NCBI RefSeq assembly: GCF_040196175.1
Contig: NZ_JBEFNF010000004.1
Location: 62,001 to 126,000, forward strand
Direction of reading: 5' to 3'
DNA length: 64,000 nucleotides
Origin: Halospina sp040196175
GTDB lineage: Bacteria > Pseudomonadota > Gammaproteobacteria > Pseudomonadales > Oleiphilaceae
Made by a program: the position numbers and the translations under genes. The notes beneath the pieces were generated by a model. That model was not told where the DNA came from. It worked only from the letters and a program-made list of their open reading frames with translations, and did not search any database. Shown here piece after piece: positions 8,438-17,954 of the stretch (positions are counted from its first letter, which is position 1; every line of letters begins with the position of its first letter).

Positions 8438-10162
8438 ATGCAGCAGGCCATAGTGCGCCGGGAAAGCGCGGGCGGGGAGGCGCTCGCGGGCGCTGATCTC
8501 CATCCCCTGCTGAAACGTCTTTATGCGGCCCGGGGCGTAACGGATGCCGCGCAGCTCGATTATGGGCTTGCGTCCCTGGCCCGTCCTGAGGGGTTTCTGG
8601 GGATTGAAGCCGCGGTTTCCGCTCTCGCCGATGCTGTCATGCAGGGGCAGCGCATCACCATTGTCGGTGATTTCGACGCGGACGGTGCCACCAGTACAGC
8701 TCTTGCCGCGCTGAGCCTCACCCGTTTCGGGGCCCGGGCGGTTGACTACCGTGTGCCAAGCCGCTTCACCGATGGCTACGGTCTGACGCCCGGGATCATC
8801 GCTCAGCTGGCGCAGGAGGCGGCACTGCCGGACCTGATCCTGACCGTTGACAATGGCATCGCGGCCCATGACGGCGTCGCGAGCGCCCAGGAGCACGGTG
8901 TTTCTGTTGTGGTCACGGATCATCATCTACCCGGGCAGACCCTTCCTGCGGCTGCGGCCATCGTCAATCCCAACCAGCCGCGCTGTGGTTTCCCGACAGG
9001 GAATACGGCAGGCGTGGCGGTGACCTTCTATGTACTGAGCGCACTTCGCCGCCAACTGGAAAAGGCCGGCTGGTTCAGCCAGGCACCGCCGGCAATGGCC
9101 GAGTACCTGGACCTGGTGGCGTTGGGCACGGTGGCGGATGTGGTGCCCCTGGACCACAACAATCGAACCCTGGTGGCCCAAGGGCTGCGTCGGATCCGTG
9201 CCGGGCGCACACGCCCGGGGATCCGGGCCCTGCTTGAACGTGCCGGACGTGAGGCGGATACACTGCAAGCCTCGGATCTGGGGTTTGTGCTGGGTCCACG
9301 TCTCAACGCGGCGGGCCGTCTTGATGATATGGCGGTGGGCATCGAGTGTCTGCTTACGGATGACGACAGCGAGGCGCAGCGTCTCGCCTGCGAGCTGGAT
9401 CGCCTGAATCGCGAGCGCAGAGCTATTGAGTCGGATATGCGCGGTGAGGCTGAAGCCGCACTGGCCCGGCTGCATCTGGATGAGGGCGAGCTGCCGCCGG
9501 TTCTGTGTCTGTATGATGACCAATGGCATGAAGGCGTGATTGGTCTTCTGGCGTCGCGACTGCGGGAACGGTTCCACCGCCCGGTGATTGCCTTTGCACC
9601 GGGTGGTGAGGGTCAGCTCAAGGGCTCAGCACGGTCTGTACCAGGACTGCATATCCGGGACCTGATCGCGGAGCTGGACGCACGTCATCCGAACCTTCTG
9701 AGCCGTTATGGCGGACATGCGATGGCCGCAGGTATGACTTTGGCGGCTCCCGCGATGGAGCCTTTCCGGGAAGCGGTGACGGCGCTGGTGCGCGAGCGGG
9801 TTGAGCCGGAGCTGCTGCGCCCGGAGATTCTCAGCGATGGCGAGCTTGAGCCCGACTCGCTGACGCTTGAAACCGCCCATCTTCTGGCCCGGGGTGGCCC
9901 TTGGGGGCAGGGGTTTCCCGAGCCGGTCTTCGATGGTGAGTTTGAGCTTGCGGATCAGCGGATCGTGGGTGAAAGCCACCTGAAACTGCAGATCAGTGTG
10001 CCCGGCTGGAATACACCGCTGGACGGCATCGCCTTCAACGTGGATACCGATCAGTGGCCGGCCTCGTGCCGACGGGTGCGGCTGGCCTACCAGCTGGAGG
10101 CCAACCGGTTCCGCGGGCGTGAGCGGCTGCAGCTGCGTATCCTGCATCTGGAGCCTGTGTAA
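8438..10162 (+). CDS. recJ: Single-stranded-DNA-specific exonuclease RecJ
   Basis: 5'-3' ssDNA exonuclease of the RecF recombination and mismatch repair pathways, 574 aa. DHH-family motifs appear in order: VGDFDADGATSTA near residue 78, LTVDNGIAAHDG, VTDHHLPG (the DHH motif), RLNAAGRLDD and the DHHA1 motif GGHAMAAGMTL near 427. The C-terminal OB-fold region ends the protein. Order thrC-recJ-prfB-lysS is common in gamma-proteobacteria. Confidence 0.96.
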   Translation: MQQAIVRRESAGGEALAGADLHPLLKRLYAARGVTDAAQLDYGLASLARPEGFLGIEAAVSALADAVMQGQRITIVGDFDADGATSTALAALSLTRFGARAVDYRVPSRFTDGYGLTPGIIAQLAQEAALPDLILTVDNGIAAHDGVASAQEHGVSVVVTDHHLPGQTLPAAAAIVNPNQPRCGFPTGNTAGVAVTFYVLSALRRQLEKAGWFSQAPPAMAEYLDLVALGTVADVVPLDHNNRTLVAQGLRRIRAGRTRPGIRALLERAGREADTLQASDLGFVLGPRLNAAGRLDDMAVGIECLLTDDDSEAQRLACELDRLNRERRAIESDMRGEAEAALARLHLDEGELPPVLCLYDDQWHEGVIGLLASRLRERFHRPVIAFAPGGEGQLKGSARSVPGLHIRDLIAELDARHPNLLSRYGGHAMAAGMTLAAPAMEPFREAVTALVRERVEPELLRPEILSDGELEPDSLTLETAHLLARGGPWGQGFPEPVFDGEFELADQRIVGESHLKLQISVPGWNTPLDGIAFNVDTDQWPASCRRVRLAYQLEANRFRGRERLQLRILHLEPV

Positions 10163-10241
10163 GGCGCGTATTCAGTGGCCGGCGCATTCGTTACAATAAA
10201 CGCCTTTCTCAAATGCTTATACGATAGAGCGACCATCGGCT

Positions 10242-11337
10242 ATGGAAACCAATCCGATCCTGCAGACCATTCGTGACCTGGAAGCGCGTACGGAAGCGCT
10301 TAGGGGGTATCTTTGACTACGACAGCAAGAAAGAACGCCTGACGGAAGTCGAACGCGAACTGGAGCAGCCTGAGGTCTGGAACAATCCGGACCGCGCCCA
10401 GGCCCTGAACAAGGAGCAGGCTGGCCTGCATACCATTGTCTCCACGCTGGATCGTCTTAGCACTGGTATCCGCGACGCCGAGGAACTGCTTCAGATGGCC
10501 GAGGCCGAGGCGGATGAGGCAGCCGCTAATGAGGTAACCGATGAGCTTAAGAACCTGGAGGGTGAACTGGAGACCCTAGAGTTCCGGCGGATGTTCTCCG
10601 GTGATATGGATGCCAGCAATTGCTACCTTGAAATCCAGTCCGGGTCGGGCGGTACCGAGGCTCAGGACTGGGCCAACATGCTGCTGCGTATGTTTCTGCG
10701 CTGGGCCGAGGCTAAAGGTTTCAAGTACGAGGTTCTGGAGGCGCAGGACGGTGATGTGGCGGGGCTCAAAAGCGCCACGATCAAAATTGACGGTGAGTAC
10801 GCCTACGGCTGGCTGCGCACAGAGACGGGGGTGCACCGGCTGGTTCGAAAGTCCCCGTTTGATTCGGGTAATCGCCGGCACACCTCCTTTGCATCGGTGT
10901 TCGCTTCACCCGAGATCGATGACAACATCAAGATTGAGATTGATCCGTCGGACCTACGGATCGACGTTTACCGCGCTTCCGGTGCGGGCGGCCAGCACGT
11001 GAACACCACAGAATCCGCCGTGCGGATTACCCACCAGCCCACGGGTATAGTGGTGGCGAACCAGAGCGGCCGGTCACAGCACATGAACAAAGATTACGCC
11101 ATGAAGCAGTTGCGGGCCAAGCTTTACGAGCTGGAGCTGCAGAAGCGTAATGAAGAAAAACAGGCTGCAGAAAACAATAAATCGGATATTGGCTGGGGCA
11201 GCCAGATCCGCTCCTATGTGCTGGACGACCAGCGCATCAAGGACCTTCGCACCCGTGTGGAAACGAGCAACACCCAGAGTGTGCTCGACGGCAGTCTCGA
11301 TCAATTCATCATTGCCAGTCTCAAGCAGGGCCTGTAA
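10242..11337 (+). CDS. prfB: Peptide chain release factor 2 (programmed +1 frameshift)
   Basis: Release factor recognising UGA and UAA, 364 aa after frameshifting. Translation starts at ATG 10242 (METNPILQTIRDLEAR) and meets TGA at 10314 after 24 codons. The classical recoding site is present: SD-like AGGGGG (10302-10307), then CTT TGA C at 10311-10317; slippage by one base continues in the +1 frame from GAC 10315 to 11337. The stop anticodon tripeptide SPF (RKSPFDSGN) marks RF2, and GGQ in SGAGGQHVNTTESAVR is the peptidyl-hydrolysis motif. A TACAAT box near 10193 may be part of its promoter. This is not a pseudogene. Confidence 0.98.
10302..10317 (+). promoter_or_regulatory. RF2 autoregulatory frameshift signal
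   Basis: AGGGGG followed by TAT CTT TGA C. The internal SD-like run sits 3 bases before the CTT slippery codon and the in-frame TGA is followed by C, the poorest termination context. This is the textbook prfB recoding element: low RF2 slows termination at UGA and raises frameshifting, so RF2 controls its own level. Confidence 0.97.
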
Positions 11338-11355
11338 CCGGAGAATCTTTCGCCC

Positions 11356-12873
11356 ATGACGGACAATACCGATGCAACGCCATCCCAGGACGAGAACCGG
11401 CTGATTGCCGAGCGCCGAGAGAAGCTCCAGAAGCGCCGCGACGCCAGCGACAATCCGTTCCCCAATGATTTCGAGCGCGACAGCACCGCTGAGGAGCTGC
11501 AGGCGCGTTACGGCGACTACAGCAAGGAAGAGCTGGCCGAGTTGAACATGAAGGTCGCCGTGGCCGGGCGCCTGATGCTGGATCGCAAACCCTTCTCTGT
11601 GATCCAGGACATGAGCGGGCGGATCCAGATCTACAGCACCAAGGAGGTGCAGAAGGAGATCAAGGACTGGGATGTGGGCGACATTGTTGGCGTGCGGGGT
11701 ACGCTTTCCAAGTCCGGCAAGGGTGACCTGTATGTGGTGATGGAGGAGTACCAGCTTCTGACCAAGTCACTGCGGCCGCTGCCGGAGAAGCATAAAGGGC
11801 TGGTTGATCCAGAGCAGCGGTATCGCCGACGTTATGTTGACCTCATTATGAATGAGGACACACGTAACACCTTCAAGGTGCGCTCCAAGGTCATCAACCA
11901 GATGCGTCATTACCTCACCTGCCGCGACTTCATCGAGGCGGAGACGCCCATGCTGCAGGTGATTCCCGGTGGCGCCACCGCCCGGCCCTTCATTACCCAT
12001 CACAACGCGCTCGACATCGATATGTATCTGCGCGTGGCCCCTGAGCTCTACCTCAAGCGGCTGGTGGTTGGCGGTTTCGAGAAGGTCTTTGAGATCAATC
12101 GCAATTTCCGTAACGAGGGCCTGTCCACCCGGCACAACCCCGAGTTCACCATGCTTGAGTTCTACCAGGCCTATGCCGATTACAACCACCTGATGGAGCT
12201 GACCGAGAATCTGCTGCGTGAGGTGGCGGAGAGCGTGTTCGGTGAGGCGCACTTCAGCAACAGCGTGCGGAATGAGCAAGGGGAAGTAGTGGATCACGTC
12301 ACCTATGATTTCTCCGGTCCCTTCCGGCGCCTGAGCGTTCTGGAAGCCATCCTGGAACACAACCCGGGTCTGACAGAGGCACAGCTTACGGATACGGAAC
12401 AGGCGGCGAAGGCCGCAGAGGGTCTCGGTATCAAAGTGAAGGACGGCTGGGGGCTGGGTCGCATACAGACCGAGATCTTCGAGGAGACGGCGGAGCACCG
12501 GCTGACACAGCCCACGTTTATCACCCGGTATCCGACCGAGGTCTCGCCTCTAGCACGGCGCTGCGACGACGACCCGAGCGTGACTGAGCGCTTTGAGCTG
12601 TTCGTGGGCGGGCGCGAGATTGCGAATGGGTTCTCCGAGCTTAACGATGCCGAGGATCAGGCGGAACGTTTCCGTGAGCAGGCGCAGGAAAAGACCGAAG
12701 GTGATGACGAGGCCATGTTCTATGACGAGGACTTCATCACCGCGCTGGAATACGGCCTGCCACCGACCGCGGGTGAGGGCATCGGCATTGATCGGCTTCT
12801 GATGCTGCTGACGGATTCGCCGTCAATTCGTGACGTGATCCTTTTCCCGGCTATGCGCCCCGGAAAGGGCTGA
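11356..12873 (+). CDS. lysS: Lysyl-tRNA synthetase (class II)
   Basis: Charges tRNA-Lys, 505 aa, cytoplasmic dimer. The N-terminal OB-fold anticodon-binding domain spans about residues 60-150. Class II motif 2 is FEINRNFRNEGLSTRHNPEF and motif 3 is GEGIGIDRLLMLLTDS near the C-terminus. The prfB-lysS pair is conserved in gamma-proteobacteria; here the gap is 18 bases. ung begins 2 bases after its stop codon. Confidence 0.97.
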   Translation: MTDNTDATPSQDENRLIAERREKLQKRRDASDNPFPNDFERDSTAEELQARYGDYSKEELAELNMKVAVAGRLMLDRKPFSVIQDMSGRIQIYSTKEVQKEIKDWDVGDIVGVRGTLSKSGKGDLYVVMEEYQLLTKSLRPLPEKHKGLVDPEQRYRRRYVDLIMNEDTRNTFKVRSKVINQMRHYLTCRDFIEAETPMLQVIPGGATARPFITHHNALDIDMYLRVAPELYLKRLVVGGFEKVFEINRNFRNEGLSTRHNPEFTMLEFYQAYADYNHLMELTENLLREVAESVFGEAHFSNSVRNEQGEVVDHVTYDFSGPFRRLSVLEAILEHNPGLTEAQLTDTEQAAKAAEGLGIKVKDGWGLGRIQTEIFEETAEHRLTQPTFITRYPTEVSPLARRCDDDPSVTERFELFVGGREIANGFSELNDAEDQAERFREQAQEKTEGDDEAMFYDEDFITALEYGLPPTAGEGIGIDRLLMLLTDSPSIRDVILFPAMRPGKG

Positions 12874-12875
12874 TC

Positions 12876-13634
12876 ATGCATCCTGCCACGCAAGCGCTGC
12901 TGTCGCACCTGAAGCCAGGAACGGGGTGGCGGGAACGCCTGGAAGGCGAGTTCCGACAACCCTACATGGAAAAGTTGGGGGAATTTCTCGCCAGCCAGGA
13001 GCAGGCGGGGAAAACCCTGTTTCCCCGCGCCAATCTGTGCTTCAACGCGCTCAATACAACCCCGTTTGAGCGCACTTCGGTGGTCATTCTGGGCCAGGAT
13101 CCCTACCACGGACCGGGGCAGGCCCATGGCCTGTGTTTCAGCGTCCGGCCCGGCGTTCAGGTGCCGCCTTCACTGGTCAATATTTTCAAGGAATTGAATC
13201 AGGACCTGGGCACGCCGATCCCGGATCATGGCTGCCTGCAGCCCTGGGCAGAGCAGGGTGTTCTGCTTCTCAACAGTGTGCTGACCGTGGCCCAGGGCAA
13301 TGCCGGCGCCCATCGCGGGCAGGGTTGGGAGACCTTCACGGACCGCGTCATCGGTTATCTCAATGAAGAGCGCGAGGGGTTGGTGTTCCTGTTGTGGGGG
13401 AGCTACGCCCAGAAAAAGGGCAGCTTCATTGACCGCAGCCGGCACCTGGTTCTGGAGGGGCCGCATCCTTCGCCCCTTTCCGCTCACCGCGGTTTCTTTG
13501 AACAGAAATGGTTTTCACGGACCAATGAGTGGCTTGCCACTAAAGGGTTGCCGGAGGTGGACTGGGCCCTGCCAGACCGCGCCACCCTCGAAGCCCGCTA
13601 TGGTAGCAGCGCTGGTAAAGAATCAGAGAGCTGA
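12876..13634 (+). CDS. ung: Uracil-DNA glycosylase, family 1
   Basis: Removes uracil from DNA in base excision repair, 252 aa. The water-activating loop GQDPYHGPGQAHGLCFSV (with catalytic Asp) and the C-terminal HPSPLSAHRGF leucine-intercalation loop are intact. LLLNSVLTV and VFLLWGSYAQKK complete the family signature. It lies 2 bases after lysS, so it is likely translated from the same transcript; it ends 6 bases before the convergent HDOD gene. Confidence 0.96.
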   Translation: MHPATQALLSHLKPGTGWRERLEGEFRQPYMEKLGEFLASQEQAGKTLFPRANLCFNALNTTPFERTSVVILGQDPYHGPGQAHGLCFSVRPGVQVPPSLVNIFKELNQDLGTPIPDHGCLQPWAEQGVLLLNSVLTVAQGNAGAHRGQGWETFTDRVIGYLNEEREGLVFLLWGSYAQKKGSFIDRSRHLVLEGPHPSPLSAHRGFFEQKWFSRTNEWLATKGLPEVDWALPDRATLEARYGSSAGKESES

Positions 13635-13640
13635 ACGGAG

Positions 13641-14477
13641 TCAGCTCTTGAGCAGGGCCATGGCCGCTTCCATCTGTTCACCCAGGTCCTCGTCATCTTC
13701 CATGCTGGATTCCGGATCCAAGCCAAGCCGCTGGAAGGCAGTGATCTCATGCCAGTTCATGTCCGTGTAAGGATGACCGGTTCCGACGAGCGTCTGAAGA
13801 CTGGCCACCATGACCACATCCGCGTAATCGGCTTGCGGTAGCTGACGCTTGAAATTCACGTGCTCCGAGGGTACGTGATGCAGCTCCAGCGGGAAGTCCC
13901 AGCGTTTGAGGATACGGTCACCGATAATCGGGTGGAGCTCGTCCAACAGATTGTCGAGCATGGCGTTGTTGATCTGGATGTCGTTGTCTTCCACGTACTT
14001 CAGCACCGGTAGCGCTCCAATCTGGCAGACGAGCCCGGCCAGTGTTGCCTGTTCAGGCTTGAGCTTCGTGTAGTGCTGGGCCAGTACCTGGGCAATACCG
14101 GCGATTTCGGTGCTGCGCTGCCAGATGGTGCGCAGCCGCCGGTCGATCATGTCCGACGTGGCCTGGAACATCTGTTCCATGGCCAGGCCCATGGCAAGAC
14201 TGCTGGTGTAATCCATGCCCAGCCGGCTGACTGCCATGTTCAGGGTATTGATTTCCCGGGAGCCACGGAACAGGGGGCTGTTCACGACTTTGATGATGCG
14301 CGCGGACATAGCGGCATCGTCGCTGATGGTGTTGACCATGTCCGGAATGGCGGAGTCCTCGGACTCAGCAATATCGCGTACCTTTAGTGCGACTTCGGGC
14401 AGGGTCGGCAGGGTCAGCTGGTCCTGATCAATGGCCGTGAGCAGCTCGTCGCGGATTCGGTTGGCCAGTTCCGTCAT
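13641..14477 (-). CDS. HDOD domain protein
   Basis: HDOD proteins are HD-like alpha-helical domains linked to signalling, often with cyclic-di-GMP or stress systems, usually without catalytic HD residues. I chose ATG 14477 (MTELANRIRDELLTAIDQDQ), giving 278 aa, because the family normally starts here; the frame stays open to ATG 14558 (305 aa). The core runs LTLPTLPEVALKVRDIAES, SDDAAMSARIIKVVNSPLFR and INTLNMAVSRLGMDYTSSLA. It is convergent with ung and lies downstream of ygfZ. A second HDOD gene occurs at 37975. Its target is unknown. Confidence 0.88.
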   Translation of the reverse strand: MTELANRIRDELLTAIDQDQLTLPTLPEVALKVRDIAESEDSAIPDMVNTISDDAAMSARIIKVVNSPLFRGSREINTLNMAVSRLGMDYTSSLAMGLAMEQMFQATSDMIDRRLRTIWQRSTEIAGIAQVLAQHYTKLKPEQATLAGLVCQIGALPVLKYVEDNDIQINNAMLDNLLDELHPIIGDRILKRWDFPLELHHVPSEHVNFKRQLPQADYADVVMVASLQTLVGTGHPYTDMNWHEITAFQRLGLDPESSMEDDEDLGEQMEAAMALLKS

Positions 14478-14554
14478 AGCCTTGAAGGCCTCCAGATGCT
14501 TGGGAATAGTCTCTAATTTATAGCAGATCTGACACAGGATGCCGTTATATTTTG

Positions 14555-15514
14555 TCACTGGGCCTGCTGCTGCTCCGTCATCTCGTACCCGAGCGGCTGC
14601 AGGCTCAACCGGGCACCGGGCTGATCAGCCAGGGAAATGGTGGCGTTCAGTGCGTTGTGCTTGAGAACGCCGAGCAGCTGGGCGTTGCCGTCTGCCGTTG
14701 CAATGCTGTCGGTTACCTCGCCCAGGGCGTTGCCGTCGCCGTCCACCAGCCGGTCTCCAGGGGATGGCAGGGTGTCGATGAAGCGGGCTTCAAGCCGCAG
14801 AAGGCTTTTCTTGAGTTGCCCCAGGTGATGCATCCGAGCGACGATCTCCTGGCCGGTGTAGCAGCCTTTGGTGAAACTGACACCGCCATAGCCCTGGAGG
14901 TTGAGGTTCAACGGTACGTATTGCTCCGTCGTGGTTTCATTGAGCTGGGTTAGGCCGCTCATGATTTCCGATAGTTGCCAGGCGGCGCTGTCCTGATCCG
15001 TCTGCGGCGGTGGGCCATCGGTGGTACGCCACCAGAGTTCGAAGCGGGCGCGGCCGTCGGGGAGGGGAACAGTGCGGATCAGGATACCATTGTCGCTGGT
15101 AACCGCGTCATTGAGCTGTGCTGGCAGTGATGCCGCTATATTGAGGGCGCGCTCCTCTCCGATGATGCCAAGAAGCTGCCAGCCCTCAGCTGCTTTCAGC
15201 TCCGCTTTGAAAAAGGCCAGGTATTTGCTGAGTTGTTGCGTGATCCGATCGCCCAGCGGTTCCGGAAAGCGTACGAGAACCCGTTCAGGTGACAGTCGCA
15301 CCAGCCGGAAAAAGGCATAGGCGCGGCCTTTGGGCGTGCAGGCAGCACCGGGCAGGCTGTGGTCGAGGGTGAGTTCTTCGATGTCACAGGTCACCTGGCC
15401 TTGGAGGAAGCGGTCCACATCCGGCCCCTCAAAGAGCATCAGCCGATGGGCACTGGCCGGAGCGATCATGGCATCAGGCAGTGTGGCGGGAGCCATCGTG
15501 GTCGTCTGGGTCAT
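14555..15514 (-). CDS. ygfZ: Folate-binding protein YgfZ
   Basis: Tetrahydrofolate-dependent factor supporting assembly or repair of certain Fe-S proteins, 319 aa, related to the glycine cleavage T protein. The diagnostic motif KGCYTGQEIVARMHHLG with the conserved Cys is present near residue 228. The N-terminal part FEGPDVDRFLQGQVTCDIEE is also typical. It lies close to sdhE/ygfX, as in many gamma-proteobacteria, and is transcribed away from them on the same strand. Confidence 0.95.
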   Translation of the reverse strand: MTQTTTMAPATLPDAMIAPASAHRLMLFEGPDVDRFLQGQVTCDIEELTLDHSLPGAACTPKGRAYAFFRLVRLSPERVLVRFPEPLGDRITQQLSKYLAFFKAELKAAEGWQLLGIIGEERALNIAASLPAQLNDAVTSDNGILIRTVPLPDGRARFELWWRTTDGPPPQTDQDSAAWQLSEIMSGLTQLNETTTEQYVPLNLNLQGYGGVSFTKGCYTGQEIVARMHHLGQLKKSLLRLEARFIDTLPSPGDRLVDGDGNALGEVTDSIATADGNAQLLGVLKHNALNATISLADQPGARLSLQPLGYEMTEQQQAQ

Positions 15515-15544
15515 TCAGTGTCTCCGTGAAGCGGGTATATGGAG

Positions 15545-16021
15545 TTACTTGTTGTCTGTTTGGACCGGTCCGAGGCGAATCCAGCCCGTCAGCCTGCGAA
15601 GCGCGTGCGGATCAGTATTGCGGATACCCGGGACCGTACTCAACAGCAGGCGCTGAGAACCGCCCGGCGTGATCAGATGCAACAAGAGGAAACGGTGGGC
15701 GATGCGTGACCCACTGCCGATACGGACAGGTTGCTCGCTACCCCCGCGTAGCACCGCCCGCAATCCGTGCGGCCCTGCTATGAGACGGACCGGGCTTTTG
15801 CGGGTATGCAGACGCTGGTGCCGAAAGGCCGTGATGGCCCCCGCCGTGCAGGCGAGGCTGACGCCCGCTGCGACAGCCAAGGGAAGGCCTTTAAGGCTCA
15901 GGGTGAGGGCAGCAGGCAGCAACCAGGGTGCCGCGGCTACGCCGGCCAGGGTGCTCGATGGACCCAGAGTCAGCTCAATCCGGCTGAACCCGTTGCAGGA
16001 TGAGATCGACGATGCGGGCAA
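15545..16021 (-). CDS. ygfX: YgfX/CptA-like membrane protein
   Basis: Small inner membrane protein beside SdhE. E. coli YgfX (CptA) has been described as a membrane toxin acting on cytoskeletal proteins, with SdhE (YgfY) as its partner; whether that role holds here is uncertain. The body reads SRIELTLGPSSTLAGVAAAP, then two hydrophobic segments in a short hairpin, then a soluble tail with PVRLIAGPHGLRAVLRGG. No ATG lies at the family start. TTG 16021 has GAGG upstream at usable spacing (158 aa); an ATT overlapping the sdhE stop (15979) would give the family length; ATG 16063 is far upstream. The start is therefore unsettled. Confidence 0.72.
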   Translation of the reverse strand: MPASSISSCNGFSRIELTLGPSSTLAGVAAAPWLLPAALTLSLKGLPLAVAAGVSLACTAGAITAFRHQRLHTRKSPVRLIAGPHGLRAVLRGGSEQPVRIGSGSRIAHRFLLLHLITPGGSQRLLLSTVPGIRNTDPHALRRLTGWIRLGPVQTDNK

Positions 16022-16229
16022 GTTCAGGATCCTCGGGGCGGCTGCTCTGCATGAACCAGGCAAAGAGGTCGTTGTCCTCGCAGTCGATCAGGCTCCGGTA
16101 GCGGGCCTGGTCCGATTCAGGCAGCGAGGGATAAGCTTCCTTCACAAAAGGCACCAGCAGCAGGTCAAGTTCCAGCATGCCCCGGCGGCTGTGCCATACA
16201 AGGCGTTTGTATTCGCGGTCATCAGTCAT
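15975..16229 (-). CDS. sdhE: FAD assembly factor SdhE
   Basis: Flavinylation factor that helps attach FAD covalently to SdhA. The key motif RGMLELDLLL is intact, as are FVKEAYPSLPESDQARYRSLI and LFAWFMQ, typical of the five-helix fold. ATG 16229 (MTDDREYKRLVWHSRRGMLE) gives 84 aa, the family length; ATG 16247 would add six residues. It lies between nadB, whose product is a flavoprotein, and ygfX, which its 3' end overlaps. Confidence 0.94.
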   Translation of the reverse strand: MTDDREYKRLVWHSRRGMLELDLLLVPFVKEAYPSLPESDQARYRSLIDCEDNDLFAWFMQSSRPEDPELARIVDLILQRVQPD

Positions 16230-16255
16230 GGGATCACAGGTTTCCATTGAGGCAG

Positions 16256-17860
16256 TCAGGCATCAGAGCGCATGTAAGAGGTTGGCACCAGTATCGTATC
16301 CTTGGCTTCCGCCGCCGTTGTGGGATAGTCCAGGTTGTAGTGAAGTCCACGACTTTCCCGACGCTGCAATGCTGAGCAGATGATCAGGTCGGATACGGTC
16401 ACCAGGTTGCGCAGTTCCAGCAGATCGTTGCTTACGCGGTAGTTGCTGTAGAACTCCCGGATCTCGCTGTGCAGCATGTCCGCCCGGTGTTTGGCCCGCT
16501 GGAGCCGTTTAGTGGTGCGTACGATCCCCACATAGTCCCACATGAAGTGGCGCAATTCATCCCAGTTGTGTGCGATCACGACGTCTTCATCCGAATCCCG
16601 TACCCGCGATTCGTCCCATTCAGGCACCTCCGGAGGCTCCGGTACATGCGGGCTCTGGGTGTTGATATCCCGGGCTGCAGCGCGCCCGTAAACCAGACAT
16701 TCCAGCAGTGAGTTGCTGGCCATGCGGTTGGCGCCGTGCAGGCCGGTAAAGGAAGCTTCGCCTACCGCATAGAGCTGGTTGACGTCGGAGTGCGCGCTTT
16801 CATCCACCATGATGCCGCCGCAGGTGTAATGCGCCGCGGGTACGATGGGGATGGGGTCACGGGTGATATCAATGCCATAGTCGCGGCAGCAGGCGGCGAT
16901 AGTGGGGAAGTGTTCCTCGATGAAATCCGTCGAGCGGTGACTGATATCCAAATAAAGGTGATCCGCACCCAGGCGCTTCATCTCATAGTCGATAGCCCGC
17001 GCCACAATATCCCGGGGTGCCAGCTCCGCGCGCTCATCGAAGCGATCCATGAAACGGCTGCCATCCGGCAGCAGGAGTTTACCGCCTTCGCCGCGCACCG
17101 CCTCGCTGATCAGAAAAGACTTGGCTTGTGGATGATAGAGGCAGGTGGGATGGAACTGATTGAATTCCATGTTGGCCACGCGGCAACCCGCTCGCCAGGC
17201 GATGGCAATGCCGTCACCAGTGGCGCCATCCGGATTACTGGTGTAGAGATAAGTCTTGCTGGCGCCGCCGGTGGCCAGAACCACGAAGCGGGCGCGGAAA
17301 AGCTCTACTTCCTGGGTGTCATGGTTGAATATGTAGGCGCCGACACACCGGTTACCGGGCAGAAACAGTTTACGGTGGGTTACCAGATCAACCGCCACCC
17401 GGTTCTCGAAAATGTCGATATTAGGCTGCTGGCGGGCACGTTCGCACAGTGTCTGGGAAACCGCCTGGCCGGTGGCATCTGCGGCATGAATGATACGGCG
17501 GTGGCTGTGGCCACCCTCTCGGGTCAGGTGGTAGTGGCTGCCGTCAGCGCGGGTGAATTGGACGCCCTGATCAATGAGCCAGTCAATGCTCTCCCGGGCC
17601 TGGGAAACTGTCAGGCGGACACTATCCTCATGACACAGGCCAGCGCCGGCGGTGAGAGTGTCGGTGGTGTGCGCTTCCTCGCTGTCGGTATCGTCCAGCA
17701 CGGCGGCGATACCGCCTTGGGCCCACTGCGTGGAACCACTGTCGAGCTGTGTCTTACTGAGAACCGCAACACACAGCGATGGGTCCAGAGTCAGAGCCGT
17801 ACTCAGGCCTGCGGCGCCACTGCCAACGATGACAACGTCGTACTGATGAAATGCATGCAT
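16256..17860 (-). CDS. nadB: L-aspartate oxidase
   Basis: FAD enzyme oxidising aspartate to iminoaspartate, first step of NAD synthesis from aspartate. ATG 17860 (MHAFHQYDVVIVGSGAAGLS) gives 534 aa, close to the E. coli 540; a GTG at 17896 would add 12 residues. The dinucleotide fold VIVGSGAAGLS, the substrate region NQFHPTCLYHP, SEAVRGEGGKLL, APRDIVARAIDYEMKR, and the second FAD contact YAVGEASFTGLHGANRMASNSLLE are all visible. The helical C-terminal domain is complete. It is divergent from rseC with a gap of about 95 bases. Confidence 0.97.
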   Translation of the reverse strand: MHAFHQYDVVIVGSGAAGLSTALTLDPSLCVAVLSKTQLDSGSTQWAQGGIAAVLDDTDSEEAHTTDTLTAGAGLCHEDSVRLTVSQARESIDWLIDQGVQFTRADGSHYHLTREGGHSHRRIIHAADATGQAVSQTLCERARQQPNIDIFENRVAVDLVTHRKLFLPGNRCVGAYIFNHDTQEVELFRARFVVLATGGASKTYLYTSNPDGATGDGIAIAWRAGCRVANMEFNQFHPTCLYHPQAKSFLISEAVRGEGGKLLLPDGSRFMDRFDERAELAPRDIVARAIDYEMKRLGADHLYLDISHRSTDFIEEHFPTIAACCRDYGIDITRDPIPIVPAAHYTCGGIMVDESAHSDVNQLYAVGEASFTGLHGANRMASNSLLECLVYGRAAARDINTQSPHVPEPPEVPEWDESRVRDSDEDVVIAHNWDELRHFMWDYVGIVRTTKRLQRAKHRADMLHSEIREFYSNYRVSNDLLELRNLVTVSDLIICSALQRRESRGLHYNLDYPTTAAEAKDTILVPTSYMRSDA

Positions 17861-17954
17861 AGCGTGTATTGAACTAAAGTTTGTGTCTGGTGTCACTCTT
17901 TACGCATCAAACCTGACGGGAGATGATCACTGCGATGCAGATGATGAAAGATCG

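Noticed and set aside
10242..10316. prfB as broken gene because of the in-frame TGA
   Set aside because: The stop is part of the known recoding signal with an SD-like run and CTT TGA C.
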